Positions 1 to 9,763 of a stretch of 64,000 nt of DNA are shown in pieces (within the stretch, counting starts at the first letter, position 1; each line of letters opens with the position of its first letter). The DNA is from Aeromonas piscicola (GTDB taxonomy: Bacteria; Pseudomonadota; Gammaproteobacteria; Enterobacterales; Aeromonadaceae). The notes under the pieces were generated by a model, which worked only from the letters and a program-made list of their open reading frames with translations, had not been told where the DNA came from and did no database searches. The position numbers and the translations under genes are program-made. Location of the stretch: assembly GCF_000820005.1 (NCBI RefSeq), contig NZ_CDBL01000057.1, forward strand, positions 88,387 to 152,386, in the 5' to 3' direction.

Positions 1-1911
1 ATCCTGATGCACGGCGGTCGTGACGCCCAGCATCGCCTCGCCTTTGCCGACGGCAGACAGCTGGAAGTGGATGTGGTGGTCTTCTCCACCGGCATACGCC
101 CGCAGGACACCCTCGGCCGTTACTGTGAACTCGCCATCGCCGAGCGCGGCGGCGTAGCTGTCGACGATCACTGCCTCACCTCCGACCCCGACATCTATGC
201 CATCGGCGAGTGCGCCGCCTGGCAGGGGCGCTTCTTCGGCCTGGTGGCGCCCGGCTACAAGATGGCCCAGATCACCGTCGACCACCTGCTCGGCGGCGAC
301 AGCCGCTTCGAAGGGGCGGACATGAGCGCCAAGCTCAAGCTGCTCGGCGTCTCCGTCGGTTCCATCGGCGATGCCCATGGCCGCACGCCCGGCAGCCACA
401 GCTATGTGTTCCAGGACGATCAGGCCGGCGTCTACAAGCGTATCGTGGTGAGCGAAGACAACAGCCGCCTGCTCGGCGCCGTGCTGGTTGGCGATGTGGA
501 TGACTACGGCAACCTGCTGCAGCTGATGCTCAACGCCATGCCGCTGCCTGCCCACCCGGATACCCTGATCCTGCCCGCCTATGCTGGCGCCAAGCCCACC
601 CTAGGGGTGGATGCCCTGCCGTCCACCGCCCAGATCTGCTCCTGCTTCGACGTCTCCAAGGGCGACATAGCCCAGGCGGTCGCCGAGGGCCACACCACTC
701 TCGCCGCCATCAAGCAGCACACCAAGGCCGGTACCGGTTGCGGCGGCTGCGTGCCGCTCATCAGCCAGGTGCTCAACGCCGAGTTGGTGAAGCAGGGCAT
801 AGAGGTCAACAACCACCTCTGCGCCCACTTCCCCCACTCCCGCCAGGAGCTGTTCCACCTGGTCAAGGTGGAAGGGATCAAGAGCTTCGACGAGCTGCTG
901 GCCAGACACGGACACGGCTATGGCTGCGAGGTGTGCAAGCCCACGGTCGGCTCCATCCTCGCCTCCTGCTGGAATGGCTATGTGCTGAGCCCGCTCAACA
1001 CCCAGCTGCAGGACACCAACGACATCTTCCTCGGCAACATGCAAAAAGACGGCAGCTACTCCGTCATCCCGCGCATGGCCGGTGGTGAAGTGACCCCGGA
1101 AGGTTTGCTGGCGGTGGCCGAGGTGGCCCGCGACTACCAGCTCTACACCAAGATAACCGGCGCCCAGCGCATCGGCCTGTTCGGTGCCCAGAAGGATGAT
1201 CTGCCCGCCATCTGGCGCAAACTGCTGGCCGCGGGCTTCGAAACCGGTCAGGCCTACGCCAAGGCGCTGCGCATGGCCAAGACCTGCGTCGGCAGCACCT
1301 GGTGCCGCTTCGGCGTGCAGGACAGCGTCGGCCTCGGGGTCTTCCTCGAGAACCGCTACAAGGGCATTCGCACCCCCCACAAGATGAAGTTCGGTGTCTC
1401 CGGCTGTACCCGCGAATGTGCGGAAGCCCAGGGCAAGGACGTCGGCATCATAGCCACGGACGCGGGCTGGAACCTCTATGTGGGCGGCAACGGCGGCATG
1501 AAACCGCGCCACGCCGACCTGCTGGCCTCCGACCTGGATCGGGAGACCCTCATCAAGCTGATCGACCGCTTCATGATGTTCTACGTCACCAGCGCCGACA
1601 AACTGCAGCGCACCTCGGTCTGGCTCGGCAACTTGGAAGGGGGCGTCGACTACCTGCGCGAGGTGATCGTCGACGACAAGCTGGGACTGAATGCCACCCT
1701 GGAGCGCGACATCCAGGTGCTGATCGACAGCTACGAGTGCGAGTGGTCCCGCACCCTGAATGAAGAGGAGCAGCTCAAGCGCTTCAGCCACTTCATCAAC
1801 AGCGGCAAACGTGACCCGGACGTGCAGTTCGTCACCGAGCGCGACCAGCACAGACCCGCCACTCCGGCGGAGCGCATTCCCGTCTACCAGATCGAAGTGG
1901 AGGCAAAGTGA
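1..1911 (+). CDS. nirB: Nitrite reductase [NAD(P)H] large subunit, C-terminal part (5' truncated by window edge)
   Basis: This is the cytoplasmic siroheme enzyme that reduces nitrite to ammonia with NADH. The frame is open from base 1, so the gene starts before the window; about 636 of the usual ~850 residues are seen. The first part is the end of the FAD/NAD-binding oxidoreductase domain (TGIRPQD, then DIYAIGECA). A BFD-like [2Fe-2S] domain follows at about bases 634-790 (CSCFDV and CGGC cysteines). The sulfite/nitrite reductase half carries the siroheme/[4Fe-4S] ligands TCVGSTWC (near base 1285) and GCTREC (near base 1402). The stop overlaps the nirD start. It is transcribed with nirD, nirC and cysG, which supplies its siroheme. 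The promoter lies outside the window. Confidence 0.97.
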   Translation: MLMHGGRDAQHRLAFADGRQLEVDVVVFSTGIRPQDTLGRYCELAIAERGGVAVDDHCLTSDPDIYAIGECAAWQGRFFGLVAPGYKMAQITVDHLLGGDSRFEGADMSAKLKLLGVSVGSIGDAHGRTPGSHSYVFQDDQAGVYKRIVVSEDNSRLLGAVLVGDVDDYGNLLQLMLNAMPLPAHPDTLILPAYAGAKPTLGVDALPSTAQICSCFDVSKGDIAQAVAEGHTTLAAIKQHTKAGTGCGGCVPLISQVLNAELVKQGIEVNNHLCAHFPHSRQELFHLVKVEGIKSFDELLARHGHGYGCEVCKPTVGSILASCWNGYVLSPLNTQLQDTNDIFLGNMQKDGSYSVIPRMAGGEVTPEGLLAVAEVARDYQLYTKITGAQRIGLFGAQKDDLPAIWRKLLAAGFETGQAYAKALRMAKTCVGSTWCRFGVQDSVGLGVFLENRYKGIRTPHKMKFGVSGCTRECAEAQGKDVGIIATDAGWNLYVGGNGGMKPRHADLLASDLDRETLIKLIDRFMMFYVTSADKLQRTSVWLGNLEGGVDYLREVIVDDKLGLNATLERDIQVLIDSYECEWSRTLNEEEQLKRFSHFINSGKRDPDVQFVTERDQHRPATPAERIPVYQIEVEAK

Positions 1912-2228
1912 TGAAATTAGCCTGTCAGCTCAATGATATTTTTCCGGGCACTGGCGTCTGTGCCCTGCTGGAAGGGCGCCAGATCGCCCTGTTCCGCCCA
2001 AGCGACGCGGCCGAGGTGTTCGCCATCGACAACCGGGACCCCTTCTTCGCCGCCAACGTGCTGTCGCGCGGCATCGTAGGTGAACACGAGGGTGAACTCT
2101 GGGTCGCCAGCCCCCTCAAGAAGCAGCACTTCCGTCTGAGCGACGGCCACTGCCTCGAGAACGCCGCCATGTCGGTACAGAGCTATCCCGTTGAAGTACG
2201 CGACCAGCAGGTCTGGGTCGCCGTCTAA
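1911..2228 (+). CDS. nirD: Nitrite reductase small subunit NirD (Rieske-like fold)
   Basis: A 105-residue small subunit that pairs with NirB. It has the Rieske-like beta fold, but the region where a true Rieske protein has Cys-x-His ligands reads NRDPFFAANVLSRG, so no iron-sulfur cluster is expected; this is normal for NirD. The ATG overlaps the last base of the nirB TGA (ATGA-type coupling). An alternative GTG sits 3 bases upstream. The protein is cytoplasmic. Length and position fit NirD well. Confidence 0.95.
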   Translation: MKLACQLNDIFPGTGVCALLEGRQIALFRPSDAAEVFAIDNRDPFFAANVLSRGIVGEHEGELWVASPLKKQHFRLSDGHCLENAAMSVQSYPVEVRDQQVWVAV

Positions 2229-2280
2229 TTCCATGAATATCGGGGCTGCCCGCGGGCGGTCCCCCTTAAAGAGAACACCT

Positions 2281-3093
2281 ATGTATACCGAGACCATCAA
2301 CAAGTGCGCCGCCAACGCGGCCCGCATCAACCGCTTCGAGCGCAGCGACAAGCTGGGCTTCTGGCTCAGCTCCGCCATGGCGGGGGCCTATGTGGGCCTG
2401 GGCATCATCCTCATCTTCACCCTGGGCAACCTGGTCGACCCCAGCATTCGCCCGCTGGTCATGGGAGCCACCTTCGGCATCGCCCTGACCCTGGTGATCA
2501 TCGCCGGCTCCGAGCTGTTCACCGGCCATACCATGTTCCTCACCTTCGGGGTGAAGACGGGCAAGATCACCATGGGCGATCTGCTGCGCATCCTGCCCCA
2601 GACCTGGGCCGGCAACCTGCTCGGCTCCATCGCGGTGGCGCTGATCTACTCCTACGGCGGCAGCCTGCTGCCGGATGCGGGCAGCCTGGTCCACAAGGTG
2701 GCGCTGGCCAAGACCCAGGCACCGGCCCTGACCCTGTTCATGAAAGGGGTGTTGTGCAACTGGCTGGTCTGCCTCGCCATCTGGATGGCACTGCGCACCG
2801 AGGGTGCCGCCAAGTTCATCGCCATCTGGTGGTGCCTGCTGGCCTTCATCGCCTCCGGTTATGAGCACTCGGTCGCCAACATGACCCTGTTCGCCCTCTC
2901 CTGGTTCGGCGCCCATTCCGAGGCCTACACCCTGGGCGGCATAGGCCACAACCTGCTGTGGGTGACGCTCGGCAATACCGTCTCCGGCGCCCTCTTCATG
3001 GGACTGGGCTACTGGTATGCCACCCCGAAAGCGGATCGTCCGGTCGCAGTGACCGACGCCAACGCCGCCGCCAGCCAGACCCAAACCGCCTGA
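2281..3093 (+). CDS. nirC: Nitrite transporter NirC (formate/nitrite transporter family)
   Basis: A 270-residue inner-membrane channel of the FNT family that moves nitrite across the membrane for NirBD. Six hydrophobic segments alternate with short loops. Family-type stretches include AGAYVGLGIILIF in the first segment, GSELFTGHTM after the second and ASGYEHSVANM in the fifth. The ATG at 2281 is chosen because it follows an AAAGAGAA ribosome site and gives the family N-terminus (MYTETI); the open frame runs further upstream to 2191 but overlaps nirD. It lies between nirD and cysG, 12 bases before the latter. Confidence 0.95.
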   Translation: MYTETINKCAANAARINRFERSDKLGFWLSSAMAGAYVGLGIILIFTLGNLVDPSIRPLVMGATFGIALTLVIIAGSELFTGHTMFLTFGVKTGKITMGDLLRILPQTWAGNLLGSIAVALIYSYGGSLLPDAGSLVHKVALAKTQAPALTLFMKGVLCNWLVCLAIWMALRTEGAAKFIAIWWCLLAFIASGYEHSVANMTLFALSWFGAHSEAYTLGGIGHNLLWVTLGNTVSGALFMGLGYWYATPKADRPVAVTDANAAASQTQTA

Positions 3094-3105
3094 TCCGGAG
3101 GCCCC

Positions 3106-4512
3106 ATGGACTACTTGCCCATCTTTTGCCGACTCGACAACAAACCCGTGCTGCTGGTTGGCGGCGGCGAAGTCGCAGAGCGCAAGGCGCGCCTGCTGCT
3201 GGACGCCGGCGCCCGGCTGACAGTGGTCTCTCCCGCGCTCGACCCCGAGCTGGCAGCGCTGGCCGCCAGCGGGACGATCGACTGGCTGGCGGCCGAATTC
3301 GAGCCAGCACTGCTGACGGGCAAGTGGCTGGTGGTGGCCGCCACCGACAGGCGCGAAGTCAATGCGCTGGTCTACCAGAGCGCCAACCAGGCGGGCATCT
3401 TCGCCAACGTGGTGGACGACCCCAAGCGCTCCAGTTTCATTATGCCGTCGATCATCGACAGATCGCCGCTGATGGTGGCCATCTCCTCCGGCGGCAAGGC
3501 CCCCGTGCTGGCCCGTCTGCTGCGCGAAAAACTGGAAGCCCTGCTGCCCCAGCATCTGGGCGCCGTGGCCGCCTTTGCCGGCGGCCTGCGTGAGCGGGTA
3601 AAGGCCCGTTTCGCCAGCATGGGAGAGAGACGCCAGTTCTGGGAGCGGCTGCTTGGGGCAGACCGGCTCGGTCAGGCGCTGGCACGGGGTGACAAGGCCT
3701 CGGCCAACCAGCTGGCCGACGCTCTGTTTGCCGAGGATGCCGGTGCCAAGGGGGAAGTGATCCTGGTCGGTGCAGGCCCAGGCGATCCCGGTCTGCTCAC
3801 CCTGCACGCCCTGCGCCAGATGCAGCAGGCTGACGTGGTGGTCCATGACCGGCTGGTCTCCGACGAGGTGATGGCACTGGTACGGCGTGATGCCAAACGC
3901 ATCTTCGTCGGCAAGCAGGCGGGCAACCACTGCGTGCCGCAGGAGGGGATCAACCAGCTCTTGCTGGAGGAGGCGAAGAAGGGGCTGCGGGTGGTGCGGC
4001 TGAAAGGGGGCGACCCATTCATCTTCGGCCGGGGCGGCGAGGAGCTGGAGACGCTGGTCGGCAGCGGCGTGGGCTTCCAGGTGGTACCGGGGATCACGGC
4101 GGCGAGCGGCTGTGCGGCCTATGCGGGCATTCCGCTCACCCACCGGGATCACGCCCAGAGCGTGCGCTTCGTCACCGCCCACGGCAAGGGAGGCGCCCAG
4201 GATCTGGACTGGCCCCTGCTGGCCCGGGATCAGCAGACCCTGGTGTTCTATATGGGACTCTCAAGCTGCGCCACCATCCGTGAGCAACTGCTGGCCCACG
4301 GCAAGGCTGGCGCCACCCCGGTGGCCCTGATCGAGCGCGGCACCCAACCTAGCCAGCAGGTCATCCGCGGCACGCTCGACCAACTACCGGAGCTGGCCGT
4401 CGGGGTCGAGAGCCCGGCTCTCATCATGGTGGGCTCCGTGGTAACCCTGGCCGACAAGCTCGCCTGGTTCGGTCAGACTGGGGCCCCCTCGCAGGCCGCC
4501 GCACTGGCCTGA
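3106..4512 (+). CDS. cysG: Siroheme synthase CysG
   Basis: A trifunctional enzyme of 468 residues making siroheme from uroporphyrinogen III. The N-terminal part (about 1-200) is the precorrin-2 dehydrogenase/ferrochelatase, with a Rossmann motif [13 protein letters not shown] near residue 14 and the [15 protein letters not shown] segment near 127. The C-terminal part (about 215-455) is uroporphyrinogen methyltransferase, with [12 protein letters not shown] and [16 protein letters not shown]. Its place right behind nirBDC makes sense because NirB needs siroheme. The start follows a GGAGG site (CGGAGGCCCCATG). A Rho-independent terminator follows 25 bases after the stop and closes the operon. 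Confidence 0.97.
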   Translation: MDYLPIFCRLDNKPVLLVGGGEVAERKARLLLDAGARLTVVSPALDPELAALAASGTIDWLAAEFEPALLTGKWLVVAATDRREVNALVYQSANQAGIFANVVDDPKRSSFIMPSIIDRSPLMVAISSGGKAPVLARLLREKLEALLPQHLGAVAAFAGGLRERVKARFASMGERRQFWERLLGADRLGQALARGDKASANQLADALFAEDAGAKGEVILVGAGPGDPGLLTLHALRQMQQADVVVHDRLVSDEVMALVRRDAKRIFVGKQAGNHCVPQEGINQLLLEEAKKGLRVVRLKGGDPFIFGRGGEELETLVGSGVGFQVVPGITAASGCAAYAGIPLTHRDHAQSVRFVTAHGKGGAQDLDWPLLARDQQTLVFYMGLSSCATIREQLLAHGKAGATPVALIERGTQPSQQVIRGTLDQLPELAVGVESPALIMVGSVVTLADKLAWFGQTGAPSQAAALA

Positions 4513-4537
4513 GCCCGCCGTCAGCCTCGCCATTGAG

Positions 4538-4566
4538 ACCGTCACTATCATGGTGGCGGTTTTTTT
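4538..4566 (+). terminator. Rho-independent terminator of the nir-cysG operon
   Basis: ACCGTCAC and GTGGCGGT pair (one G-T) around a short loop, followed by six T. It lies 25 bases after the cysG stop. Confidence 0.8.
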
Positions 4567-4664
4567 ATCCGCACTTACCGCATTCATGGTCATAACCTCT
4601 TGTTTTGATTCTGGTATCCTATGGGGAAGGTCATCCGGCCAACCGAATTCAGGAATTCTGTTTC

Positions 4665-6089
4665 ATGTCTCTCCCCGTCAAGAACAGCGCCAAGCAGCGT
4701 GAACAAGACAGATCGCGCATTCTCACCCTGCTGCTGGCCGATGATGCCCTCACCGACAGCCTGCTGGATCCACAGGCGGTACAAGATGCCGAGCTGCGCG
4801 ATCAGACCAGCGAGATCACCAGCCTGGTCAACCGCCTGCCCGCCGCCGACATCGCCGATGCGCTGGAATCCCTGCCGCCGGACGAACGCCACGTGCTGTG
4901 GCAACTGGTGGATGAGGAGAAGCATGGCCAGGTTCTGGTCGAGGCCTCGGAGACGGTGTGGGACAGCCTGATCAGCGGCATGAGCGACAAGGCGCTGCTG
5001 CACGCCCTGCGCACCCTGGACATAGACGATCAGATCTATCTGGGCCAATACCTGCCCCGCAATCTGATGGGCCGGCTGCTCACCTCCATGGCCCCTCCCC
5101 AGCGCGATCAGGTAAGGGAGGTAATCCGCTACGGCAAGCACACGGTCGGCGCCATGATGGACTTCGAGCTCATCACTGTGCGCGCCGAGGTGAGCCTGGC
5201 GACCGTGCAGCGCTACCTGCGCATGCGCGGCAAGATCCCCGTCAACACCGACAAGCTGTTTGTCATCGACAGGCGCAACCGGCTGCAGGGGGAGCTACCG
5301 CTCACCACAGTGCTGCTGCACAAGCCGGCGACTCTGGTCGCCGAGGTGATGGAGCGGGATCCGGTCACCTTCGATCCGGAGGACAACGACGAGGCGGCGG
5401 CCCGAACCTTCGAGCGGGATGACCTGCTCTCAGCCGCCGTGGTGGACGCGCGCGGCAAGCTGATGGGCCGCCTCACCGTCGCCGAGGTGGTGGATCTGGT
5501 GTATGAGGAGAGTGACACCGACCTGCGTCGCATGGGGGGGATCAGCGAGGATGAAGACGTGTTCGCCCCTGTCTCCAAGGCGGTCAAGACCCGCTGGGCC
5601 TGGCTCGCCATCAACCTCTGTACCGCCTTCGTGGCTTCCCGGGTCATAGGCCTGTTCGAGCACACCATATCGCAACTGGTGGCGCTGGCGGCCCTGATGC
5701 CAATCGTCGCGGGGATCGGCGGCAACACAGGCAACCAGACCATCACCATGATAGTGCGGGCGCTGGCGCTGCAGCACATACAGGCGGGCAACGTCTCCTT
5801 CCTGCTGTGGCGCGAGCTGGGGGTGGCACTGATCAATGGTCTGGTATGGGGCGGCACCATGGGGCTGGCCACCTATGCCCTCTATCAGGATGCGGCGCTG
5901 GGCGCCGTGATGACGCTGGCCATGATGATCAACCTGCTGGTCGCCGCCCTGATGGGGGTCATCATCCCCATGACGATGTCACGTCTCGGCCGGGATCCGG
6001 CGATCGGTGCCAGCGTGATGATCACCGCCATCACGGATACCGGCGGCTTCTTCATCTTCCTCGGGCTGGCGACCCTGTTCCTCATCTAG
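4665..6089 (+). CDS. mgtE: Magnesium transporter MgtE
   Basis: A 474-residue Mg2+ channel of the inner membrane. The N-terminal cytoplasmic half holds the superhelical MgtE-N domain (about 20-125, with LPAADIADALESLPPDERH) and a CBS pair (about 130-265), which sense cytoplasmic magnesium. The C-terminal half has five membrane segments (about 295-474), including PIVAGIGGNTGNQ and the last segment SVMITAITDTGGFFIFLGLA, which form the pore. The frame is open from 4605, but MSLPVK at 4665 gives the family start. No leader resembling an M-box riboswitch is visible in the 98 bases upstream. Confidence 0.95.
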   Translation: MSLPVKNSAKQREQDRSRILTLLLADDALTDSLLDPQAVQDAELRDQTSEITSLVNRLPAADIADALESLPPDERHVLWQLVDEEKHGQVLVEASETVWDSLISGMSDKALLHALRTLDIDDQIYLGQYLPRNLMGRLLTSMAPPQRDQVREVIRYGKHTVGAMMDFELITVRAEVSLATVQRYLRMRGKIPVNTDKLFVIDRRNRLQGELPLTTVLLHKPATLVAEVMERDPVTFDPEDNDEAAARTFERDDLLSAAVVDARGKLMGRLTVAEVVDLVYEESDTDLRRMGGISEDEDVFAPVSKAVKTRWAWLAINLCTAFVASRVIGLFEHTISQLVALAALMPIVAGIGGNTGNQTITMIVRALALQHIQAGNVSFLLWRELGVALINGLVWGGTMGLATYALYQDAALGAVMTLAMMINLLVAALMGVIIPMTMSRLGRDPAIGASVMITAITDTGGFFIFLGLATLFLI

Positions 6090-6110
6090 TCGGGGCCAGT
6101 CGTTTCGATG

Positions 6111-6139
6111 AAAAAGGGAGCCTGCACGGCTCCCTTTTT
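6111..6139. terminator. Bidirectional terminator between mgtE and the chemoreceptor gene
   Basis: AAAAAGGGAGCC pairs with GGCTCCCTTTTT around a five-base loop. It has T runs on both strands and separates two convergent genes. Confidence 0.85.
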
Positions 6140-6160
6140 GCTGTTCCAGGGGGCGGGCCG

Positions 6161-8014
6161 CTAGACCCGATACTTGGCCACCGCCTGATTGAGCAGTTTG
6201 GCCTGCTCGGTCAAGCCCTGGCTGGACTTGGCATTCTCCTCCGCCATCAGGCTCGACTCCTGGGCTATGTCGCGGATGTTGTTGACGTTGCGGTTCACCT
6301 CATTGGCCACCAGGCTCTGCTGCTCGATGGCCGCGGCTATCTGGGTGCTCATATCCATGATGTGGGTGACATCCTGGGTGATCTGCCCCAGCAGTTCGCC
6401 CGCCGTGCTGGCCTGCTCCGAGCTGCTGTTGCCCTGCTCGCGGCAGGTCGCCATCATGCCCACTATGCTGCCGGTCTGCTTCTGCAGCGAGCTGATGATG
6501 CCGGCAATCTCCTGGGTCGACTTCTGGGTACGGATGGCGAGGCTACGAACCTCGTCCGCCACCACCGCAAAACCACGGCCCTGATCCCCCGCCCGCGCCG
6601 CCTCGATGGCCGCATTGAGGGCCAGCAGGTTGGTCTGCTCGGCGATGCCGCGGATCACGTCCAGCACAGAGCCTATGGTCTCGCTCTCTTTCTGCAACTG
6701 GGCCACCTCCTGGGAGGAGCTCTCCAGATTGCCGGCCAGCGAGCGGATCTGGCGCACAGTGTTCTCTACCGCGGTGCGCCCCTCCATCGCCTTGTCGTTG
6801 GTGGCCTGGGCATTATTGGCGGCCTGCTCTGTGTTGCGGGCTATCTCCTCTATGGTGGATCCCATCTCGGTGGAGGCCGTCGCCACCATGTCGGTTTCCT
6901 GCAACTGGCGTGACGCCCCCTCACTGGTACGTCTGACGTTGCTGGAGAGGTGATCCGCCGCCTCGGTCAGGGCATGCACACTCTGCTTCACATCGCCGAT
7001 CAGATGGCGAAAGCCCCCCAGCATCACGTCAAGATTGCCTGCCAGCTGGGCCATCTCGTCGGCCCCTTGCAGCTCTATCTTGAGGCGCAGGTCATTGTCC
7101 TGGCGGATACGGTTGACTGTGTCGTTTACCCGCGAGATGGGCCTGTCTATGCTGCGGCCCAGCAAGATGCTCATGATGCCGATGAGCACTATGATCACGC
7201 CGCCGCAGACCAGCATCAGGCTGTTGAGGCGCGAGGTCTGCCGTACCAGCTCGTCGGCGATATGCTGGCCGACAGCCGCAAAGCCCTGCTCGGTCTGATG
7301 CACCAAGTCCCGCATCTGGTTGCGCAACCCCTCATCCTCTTTCAACCCCAGCACCTGCATGCCCTGCACCAGGGCGACGAAGTCCTGCCGATACTGCTGG
7401 CTGGCCTGTTCCAGCTTGCTACGGTCAACCTCCGGCAGCGCCGCCAGGCTCTCCTGGAAGCTTTTGTGCAAGGTCTGGAAACGTTCCAGGTACTGGATGT
7501 CAAAGCGCAGCATGAAGTCTTTCTCCGCCCGCCTCAGCTGCAGCATTGTGATGATCAACCCCTGCTGATCCAGCTGCTTGAGCCCCTCCTCGACCTGATG
7601 CACTGCCGCCCTCAGACGGCCGTAGAGGCCATCTTCCGGCCCCAGTCCTATGGTCTGCTGCTGTGCCACCAGATCGTTGAAGGCCTTGCCATAGGCCCCC
7701 ATCTGCTGATCCAGCCGAGCCAGCTCGCCCTGTACGGCCCCCAAGGTGTCATCGGTACTCAGGGTCTGGTCCAGCTTGTGAAAATCGGCCAGCCCCTGAT
7801 TGAAGCGATCGACGAAGGCCAGATCCTTGCGGATCAGGAAATCCTTCTCGGCCCGCCGCAGGTTCAGCATGGCGATCTCGAGCGCATCCACGTTGCGCTG
7901 GGCTTCGGTCAGGTGGCGATTCACTTGGCTGGAGTAGAGAAACAAACCGCTCAACACCAGCATGGCAATGGCCACCAACACTGTGTTCAGGATCAACTTA
8001 TGACGGATCAGCAC
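6161..8014 (-). CDS. Methyl-accepting chemotaxis protein with HBM-type sensor domain
   Basis: A 617-residue transmembrane chemoreceptor. A short cytoplasmic N-terminus is followed by a first membrane helix (about 9-29). A long all-helical periplasmic domain follows (about 35-260) with two similar halves, each bearing LRRAEKDF (near 53 and 187); this is the helical bimodular (HBM) layout. The second membrane helix is at about 268-290 ([19 protein letters not shown]). A HAMP domain follows, then the signalling hairpin with its conserved tip ([19 protein letters not shown] near 465). HBM sensors of known ligand bind organic acids such as citrate or malate; the ligand here cannot be read from sequence. 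No CheR-docking pentapeptide is seen at the C-terminus. Confidence 0.93.
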   Translation of the reverse strand: MLIRHKLILNTVLVAIAMLVLSGLFLYSSQVNRHLTEAQRNVDALEIAMLNLRRAEKDFLIRKDLAFVDRFNQGLADFHKLDQTLSTDDTLGAVQGELARLDQQMGAYGKAFNDLVAQQQTIGLGPEDGLYGRLRAAVHQVEEGLKQLDQQGLIITMLQLRRAEKDFMLRFDIQYLERFQTLHKSFQESLAALPEVDRSKLEQASQQYRQDFVALVQGMQVLGLKEDEGLRNQMRDLVHQTEQGFAAVGQHIADELVRQTSRLNSLMLVCGGVIIVLIGIMSILLGRSIDRPISRVNDTVNRIRQDNDLRLKIELQGADEMAQLAGNLDVMLGGFRHLIGDVKQSVHALTEAADHLSSNVRRTSEGASRQLQETDMVATASTEMGSTIEEIARNTEQAANNAQATNDKAMEGRTAVENTVRQIRSLAGNLESSSQEVAQLQKESETIGSVLDVIRGIAEQTNLLALNAAIEAARAGDQGRGFAVVADEVRSLAIRTQKSTQEIAGIISSLQKQTGSIVGMMATCREQGNSSSEQASTAGELLGQITQDVTHIMDMSTQIAAAIEQQSLVANEVNRNVNNIRDIAQESSLMAEENAKSSQGLTEQAKLLNQAVAKYRV

Positions 8015-8160
8015 GATGGACCTCTCACGAACAGGGAATGGACTGCATTGAGCTTATGCAGAAAACGCTATCCCTGTTGTTGTTCAAGGAATATTCATTG
8101 AAATGCCAGTCCCACTCCTTATACTGGATCCCACCTGTTTCCAGCCGTGGATTTGACACT

Positions 8161-8646
8161 ATGGAATACAACACTTCAGAACTGTGCGACATCTATCAGG
8201 ACATGGTGGATGTGCTCGAACCCATGCTCTGCTCCTTCGGCGGCCGTGCCTCTTTCGGCGGCGTCATCACCACAGTCAAATGCTTCGAATCGAATGGCCT
8301 GATCCGTGAACTCGTCAAAGAGAACGGCGTCGGTCGCGTGCTGCTGATCGATGGCGGTGGCTCCATGCGCCGTGCCCTGATCGACAGCGAGATCGCCACT
8401 ACGGCAGCCGAGAACGAGTGGGAAGGCATCGTCTGCTACGGCTGCGTGCGCGAAGTCGACATCCTGGAAGATCTGGATATCGGCATTCAGGCACTGGCCG
8501 CCATTCCGGTGGGCGCCGACAGCAAGGACGTGGGGGAGACGGATCTGCCGGTCAACTTCGGTGGCGTCACCTTCCTGCCGGATGACCATCTCTACGCAGA
8601 CACCACAGGGGTGATCCTCTCCCCTGAGGCGCTCGATATCGAGTAA
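8161..8646 (+). CDS. rraA: Regulator of ribonuclease E activity A
   Basis: A 161-residue protein that binds RNase E and slows mRNA decay. The glycine-rich core (FGGRASFGG near 23, [14 protein letters not shown] near 63) and GCVREVDIL are typical of Rra[13 protein letters not shown] at 8161 is the family N-terminus, so the upstream extension of the frame to 8038 is ignored. Cytoplasmic. It is a single gene followed by its own terminator, and it converges on the RyhB locus on the other strand. Confidence 0.96.
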   Translation: MEYNTSELCDIYQDMVDVLEPMLCSFGGRASFGGVITTVKCFESNGLIRELVKENGVGRVLLIDGGGSMRRALIDSEIATTAAENEWEGIVCYGCVREVDILEDLDIGIQALAAIPVGADSKDVGETDLPVNFGGVTFLPDDHLYADTTGVILSPEALDIE

Positions 8647-8667
8647 GCCGCAACCTGAGTTGTGACG

Positions 8668-8692
8668 ATGGGAGCCTTGGCTCCCATTTTTT
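8668..8692 (+). terminator. Rho-independent terminator of rraA
   Basis: ATGGGAGCC and GGCTCCCAT form a perfect stem around a two-base loop, followed by a T run. Confidence 0.85.
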
Positions 8693-8718
8693 ATGGCTGC
8701 CATGGTCTGAAAAAAAGC

Positions 8719-8829
8719 AAAAAAAGAGGGCCAGAAGAACTGGCCCTATAACTGGAAGCAATGTGAGCAATGTCGTGCCTTCACAAGAAGTCCATCACGT
8801 TGGAACGAATGAAGTCTTTCCCGGAAAAC
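8719..8829 (-). ncRNA. ryhB: RyhB-type iron-regulated small RNA
   Basis: On the minus strand, bases 8778 to 8752 read GCACGACATTGCTCACATTG then CTTCCAG. From memory this is the conserved RyhB core of E. coli, the part that pairs with sodB and other targets, and I see no mismatch over 27 nt. It is followed by a perfect 8-bp stem (AGGGCCAG/CTGGCCCT, 8747-8727) and a run of seven T, a good terminator and Hfq-binding tail. Upstream lie a promoter and a Fur-type box. The RNA would be about 110 nt: longer than the 90-nt E. coli form and shorter than the Vibrio one. It would repress iron-using genes when iron is scarce. The 5' end is inferred from the promoter and may be off by a few bases. Confidence 0.88.
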
Positions 8830-8835
8830 AAGTTA

Positions 8836-8864
8836 ACAATAATCATTCTCATTTAACTAAGCAA
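8836..8864 (-). promoter_or_regulatory. ryhB promoter with Fur box
   Basis: On the minus strand TTGCTT (8864-8859) and TATTGT (8841-8836) are 17 bases apart. Between and over them lies TAAATGAGAATGATTATTG (8855-8837), a close match to the Fur consensus of GATAAT repeats. Fur with Fe2+ would block RNA polymerase here, as known for ryhB in enterobacteria. Confidence 0.75.
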
Positions 8865-8884
8865 CTCTTATTTGCCAAATGTGC

Positions 8885-8915
8885 AAAAAAATTGACCACC
8901 GCTGGGGTGGTCAAT
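8885..8915 (-). terminator. Rho-independent terminator of yhhQ
   Basis: On the minus strand ATTGACCACC pairs with GGTGGTCAAT around a five-base loop, followed by seven T. It separates yhhQ from the ryhB promoter. Confidence 0.85.
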
Positions 8916-8919
8916 TGCA

Positions 8920-9594
8920 TCAGGCCTGGCGCGTCGCCGTTTGCAGGCCGGCCAATCCGCCCTCACCCACCAGCTTGCGGCTGAGATAACGCAGCAAGAT
9001 GCCGTAGAGAGGCACAAACAAACCAAGGCTTATCAGCAACTTGAATACATAGTCCACGGTTGCGATCTCGACCCAGTGCTCGGCCATGAAGGGATCCGTG
9101 CTACGCCAGAAGGCGATGCTGAAGAAGGCGATGGTATCCACCAGGTTGCCAAACAGGGTCGAGGCGGCTGGCGCCACCCACCAGGCCCTGAGCAACCGCA
9201 GCCGGTTGAATACCACCACGTCCATGAACTGGCCTACCAGATAGGCCATAAAGCTGGCCAGCGCGATGCGCGCCACGAACAGGTTGAACTCCGCCAGATT
9301 GCCCATGCCCTGATAGCTGCCCTCGAAGAACAGCACGGAGAGCACATAGGAAACGGCCAGTGCAGGCAGCATCACGGTCTGGATGATCTTGCGGGCCAGA
9401 CCGGCACCGAAGATCCGTACCGTCAGATCGGTGGCCAGGAAGATGAACGGGAAGCTGAAGGCACCCCAGGTGGTGTGAAAACCAAAGATGGTGATCGGCA
9501 GCTGCACCAGGTAGTTGCTGCTGGCAATGATCAGGATGTGGAACAATGAGAGGCGCACCAGCGCCGTCTGGTGCTGAGCAGGGGTCAGATTCAT
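8920..9594 (-). CDS. yhhQ: Queuosine precursor transporter YhhQ
   Basis: A 224-residue inner-membrane protein of the YhhQ/VUT1 family, which takes up the 7-deazaguanine precursors preQ0 and preQ1 for queuosine in tRNA. About six hydrophobic segments are visible. The family signatures FPFIFLATDLTVRIFG (near 47), SFMAYLVGQFMDVVVFN (near 107) and STLFGNLVDTIAFFSIAF (near 141) are intact. MNLTPAQ at 9594 is chosen: it follows an AAAAAGGTCACAAT leader, while the open frame upstream has no family similarity. Monocistronic, with a terminator directly after the stop. Confidence 0.93.
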   Translation of the reverse strand: MNLTPAQHQTALVRLSLFHILIIASSNYLVQLPITIFGFHTTWGAFSFPFIFLATDLTVRIFGAGLARKIIQTVMLPALAVSYVLSVLFFEGSYQGMGNLAEFNLFVARIALASFMAYLVGQFMDVVVFNRLRLLRAWWVAPAASTLFGNLVDTIAFFSIAFWRSTDPFMAEHWVEIATVDYVFKLLISLGLFVPLYGILLRYLSRKLVGEGGLAGLQTATRQA

Positions 9595-9763
9595 ATTGTG
9601 ACCTTTTTGGTTAATGGGGTTAGGGAACCCATACCGCCACCATTGGCGATAATTGAGGGGCGAGATTATACGCCCCCCAACTGATAGTTCAATCTTTATG
9701 CTGTTGATTCGACCAGCGGCCATTGTCATCGAAGGGCAAGGTCATGCACCCCAAACAGCCAGT

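Noticed and set aside
2266..4182. A 638-codon minus-strand frame opposite nirC and cysG
   Set aside because: It is a shadow of two well-supported genes, rich in Gly/Gln/His, without motifs.
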